A stretch of 64,000 nucleotides of DNA from Diplonema japonicum. Lineage: Eukaryota; Euglenozoa; Diplonemea; Diplonemida; Diplonemidae. Position 1 is the stretch's first letter, and each line of letters opens with the position of its first letter. This document shows, one piece after another, positions 62,435-64,000 of the stretch. The DNA is taken from positions 186,001 through 250,000 of the forward strand of contig OZ025659.1 in NCBI GenBank assembly GCA_964019335.1, given 5' to 3'. The translations under genes and the position numbers were made by a program. The notes under the pieces were generated by a model. It did no database searches. It was not told the origin of the DNA and saw nothing but the letters and a program-made list of their open reading frames with translations.

Positions 62435-62528
62435 CGCTAGATTTCACACTTGTTTTATTAAAGAAAAACAGGTGCAGGAGTGAAAATTACGTTACGTGTA
62501 CTTTGGATTCACGCTAGCCCTACAGCAG
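62435..62528 (+). repeat. Interspersed repeat copy 2 (pair with 62102-62194)
   Basis: Diverged copy of the left repeat. It lies shortly before the piggyBac tail fragment, so it may mark another decayed insertion. Confidence 0.7.
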
Positions 62529-62676
62529 GAGGTTCTTTGACAATATGGGGCACAAACCGAAAGGGATGGGCAAAAAACCGAAAGCAGGTACGGCAAGGGA
62601 AGGGTGAAAAAGGTGATGAAGACCTCCCTCCCAACAAAGAGCGGCGACGACTGCCAGTGGGGCACCGCCACCTTCC

Positions 62677-63046
62677 CCAAGCAAACACGCTAGAAATGAG
62701 GGTAGTCTTACCCAGCATCTCGATCAGACACTAAATCACACCTCCGAGACCATGATGAACGGAACGAAGGTGAGGAGGGAGCTCTGTGCTGCCCCGGGTG
62801 TGGGAAGAAAGTGCAAATGTGGTGCCCAGCTGGAAAAAAAGCTCGCAAGTTGCTTTTTTCATCCCCAGCCCCCAAAAGTCTCCAGACTGACCTCAATCCT
62901 AGAGTTCAGGGCACCAAATAGGGCTGAATGTTGCCTTTTTTAGCCCAGCCATAACTCCACGGACCGACCCACAACCCCAAAATCGGAAGTAAAAAGTACA
63001 CCCTCAACCCCCCTTGCACACATAATTAAGTGTTCTCATCTGATTA
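62677..63046 (+). pseudogene. 3' fragment of an A/B-type piggyBac-like element
   Basis: About 370 bases align with the end of the transposase gene and following sequence of elements A and B: AAACACGCTAG, ATGATGAACGGAACGAAGGT, TCTCCAGACTGACCTCAATC and TAAGTGTTCTCATCTGAT are shared. The Cys-rich domain is partly deleted. Neither terminal repeat is present, so the copy is truncated at both ends. Confidence 0.82.
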
Positions 63047-63914
63047 CAAGCAAAAAAGAAAAACAAAAAAAAGAAACAAAAGGCGTCAAGAGGGGTAGGA
63101 AAAGGGAGTACGAAAAAGGGCAAAGGCGAGACAGGTGCATTACCTCACCACCAGCATCCATCCTTGCGTGTTATCGATACCAATAGGGGAAGAGGAAAAG
63201 AACTCACAGAAAAGGAGAAGAATAACGGAGAAAAAGCCTAGGAGCCAGAACGATTTGTTTTCCCCCTTTTTGGTTCCCTTCTGTGAGATTTCTTCTCGAA
63301 GCCTCTGGTTTCTTGTGCCCACGGAATGAGAATAAAGGGTAAGAGGAAACCCAGCCCTTTTTTTTTCTTCCTTTTTTTTTTTTTTTTCTTTTTTTTTTTT
63401 TCTCTTTTTTTCTTTCTCTGTGTACATAGAATTCTTGTCAAACAACATAGAAAGGGAAGAAGGAAGGAGTGTTAGGAAGGCCCGACCTCCATTCCTGAAG
63501 GTCTAGGGGTAGCAGCAGCCTTGTTCTTTCTGTTTCAATATTTTCCTCTCTTCCTTTATACTTTTCTTCTTCTTCTTTTTTTTTCCTCTTAATACTTTCA
63601 GGTTTCAAGATATAAAAAAAAAAAAACAAAAACAAAAAAACATGGGGAGGGGAGCGAGCCATTCCCAAATACTAAAGATTAGAAGCAAACTAAAATTTTA
63701 GGATTTATATTTCTCCACCTTTAGGTCAGTTGCTGCATCAGGGCAGGTTTTCGGTTAAAAGGAGAGTTTTTAACGAAAGAGCTCAGGGAAGAGATGGGTG
63801 TTGGCGAAACCGTCACAAAATAAGGAGAGAGAAAGAAAAAGAAGAAAAAGAAAGAAAAAGAAAGAAAGAAAAAAAAAAAGAAACAGATTTTTCTTTTTTT
63901 TTTCTTTTTCATTT
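63047..63914. other. Intergenic low-complexity region
   Basis: Purine-rich and T-rich tracts with no credible frame. A block at about 63130-63350 has ordinary complexity but no recognisable gene. It presumably includes the 3' untranslated region of the gene at the window edge. Confidence 0.6.
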
Positions 63915-64000
63915 TTAAACGCCCACTGATTTAGCCACCGCGTCAGTGATGGCTTTCATTGTGTTAATCCTAGTTTGGCCGCTCTTTTTGAAAAGAGATT
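63915..64000 (-). CDS. C-terminal end of a gene running off the window
   Basis: The minus strand reads SLFKKSGQTRINTMKAITDA followed by VAKSVGV and TAA (63915-63917). The open frame continues to the window edge. The composition and TAA stop followed by T/A-rich sequence fit the 3' end of a real gene. Too little is visible to name it. Confidence 0.6.
   Translation of the reverse strand, partial: SLFKKSGQTRINTMKAITDAVAKSVGV

Larger units (their letters stand above)
62025..62676. other. Repeat-bearing intergenic region
   Basis: No host gene was recognised. It contains two diverged copies of a repeat of about 93 bases, listed separately. A GGTTCGAATG word at about 62271 recalls a tRNA B box, but no cloverleaf can be drawn around it. 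Confidence 0.65.

Noticed and set aside
1-64000. CRISPR arrays, operons, ribosome binding sites, prokaryotic terminators
   Set aside because: None found; the introns, eS4, eEF2, IFT and nucleoporin genes show eukaryotic nuclear DNA, so T runs are not bacterial terminators.

Overview
The window is nuclear DNA of a unicellular, flagellated eukaryote with the standard genetic code: TAA, TAG and TGA all end genes. Evidence for a flagellate is an intraflagellar transport gene (IFT122) and a PGPGxY-repeat protein of the axonemal type. Evidence for a mitochondrion or mitochondrion-related organelle is a citrate-type mitochondrial carrier and a PPR-like protein. Genes carry short GT-AG introns of about 35-128 bp, often A-rich on the sense strand. 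Intergenic DNA is packed with homopolymer runs of A, T, G or C. I cannot name the species. The fused transcarboxylase is of a type known from anaerobic protists such as Giardia and Entamoeba, so an anaerobic or microaerophilic flagellate is a reasonable guess, but it is inference.

Every host gene I can support (21 intact or partial genes plus a broken small one) lies on the minus strand. The only reliable plus-strand coding remains belong to transposons. Left to right: a core-deleted piggyBac-like element (439-2251); a membrane-anchored 2OG-Fe(II)-dioxygenase-like protein; a coiled-coil protein; a fused biotin-dependent transcarboxylase (8627-12593, three exons); a citrate-type carrier; IFT122; a protein kinase (four exons); a Nup205/Nup192-type nucleoporin (nine exons) with a Tudor-like insert; protein farnesyltransferase beta; a PGPGxY-repeat protein; an SGNH/PC-esterase-like type II membrane protein; and an IQ-repeat protein. 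Next come a decayed piggyBac-like element (36710-38876), an ART-like protein whose stop codon that element appears to have displaced, a broken coiled-coil gene joined to a stray eEF2 3' fragment, eEF2 (seven exons), a second decayed copy of the element (45927-47659), a PPR-like protein, a coiled-coil protein (three exons), ribosomal protein S4e, an EF-hand protein, and three tandem secreted Cys-rich paralogues embedded in a 1.37-kb direct duplication. A piggyBac tail fragment and the 3' end of one more gene close the window.

The strongest functional theme is at 8.6-13.9 kb. A polypeptide joining AccD-like, AccA-like, pyruvate-carboxylase carboxyltransferase and biotinyl modules, but with no biotin carboxylase, is predicted to move CO2 from oxaloacetate to acetyl-CoA, giving malonyl-CoA and pyruvate without ATP. 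Its neighbour is a citrate-type carrier. Citrate export followed by citrate cleavage would supply exactly the two substrates. The link is inference from adjacency and domain content.

Exon boundaries below were derived by hand from reading-frame continuity and GT-AG sites. They are internally consistent but not checked against transcripts.
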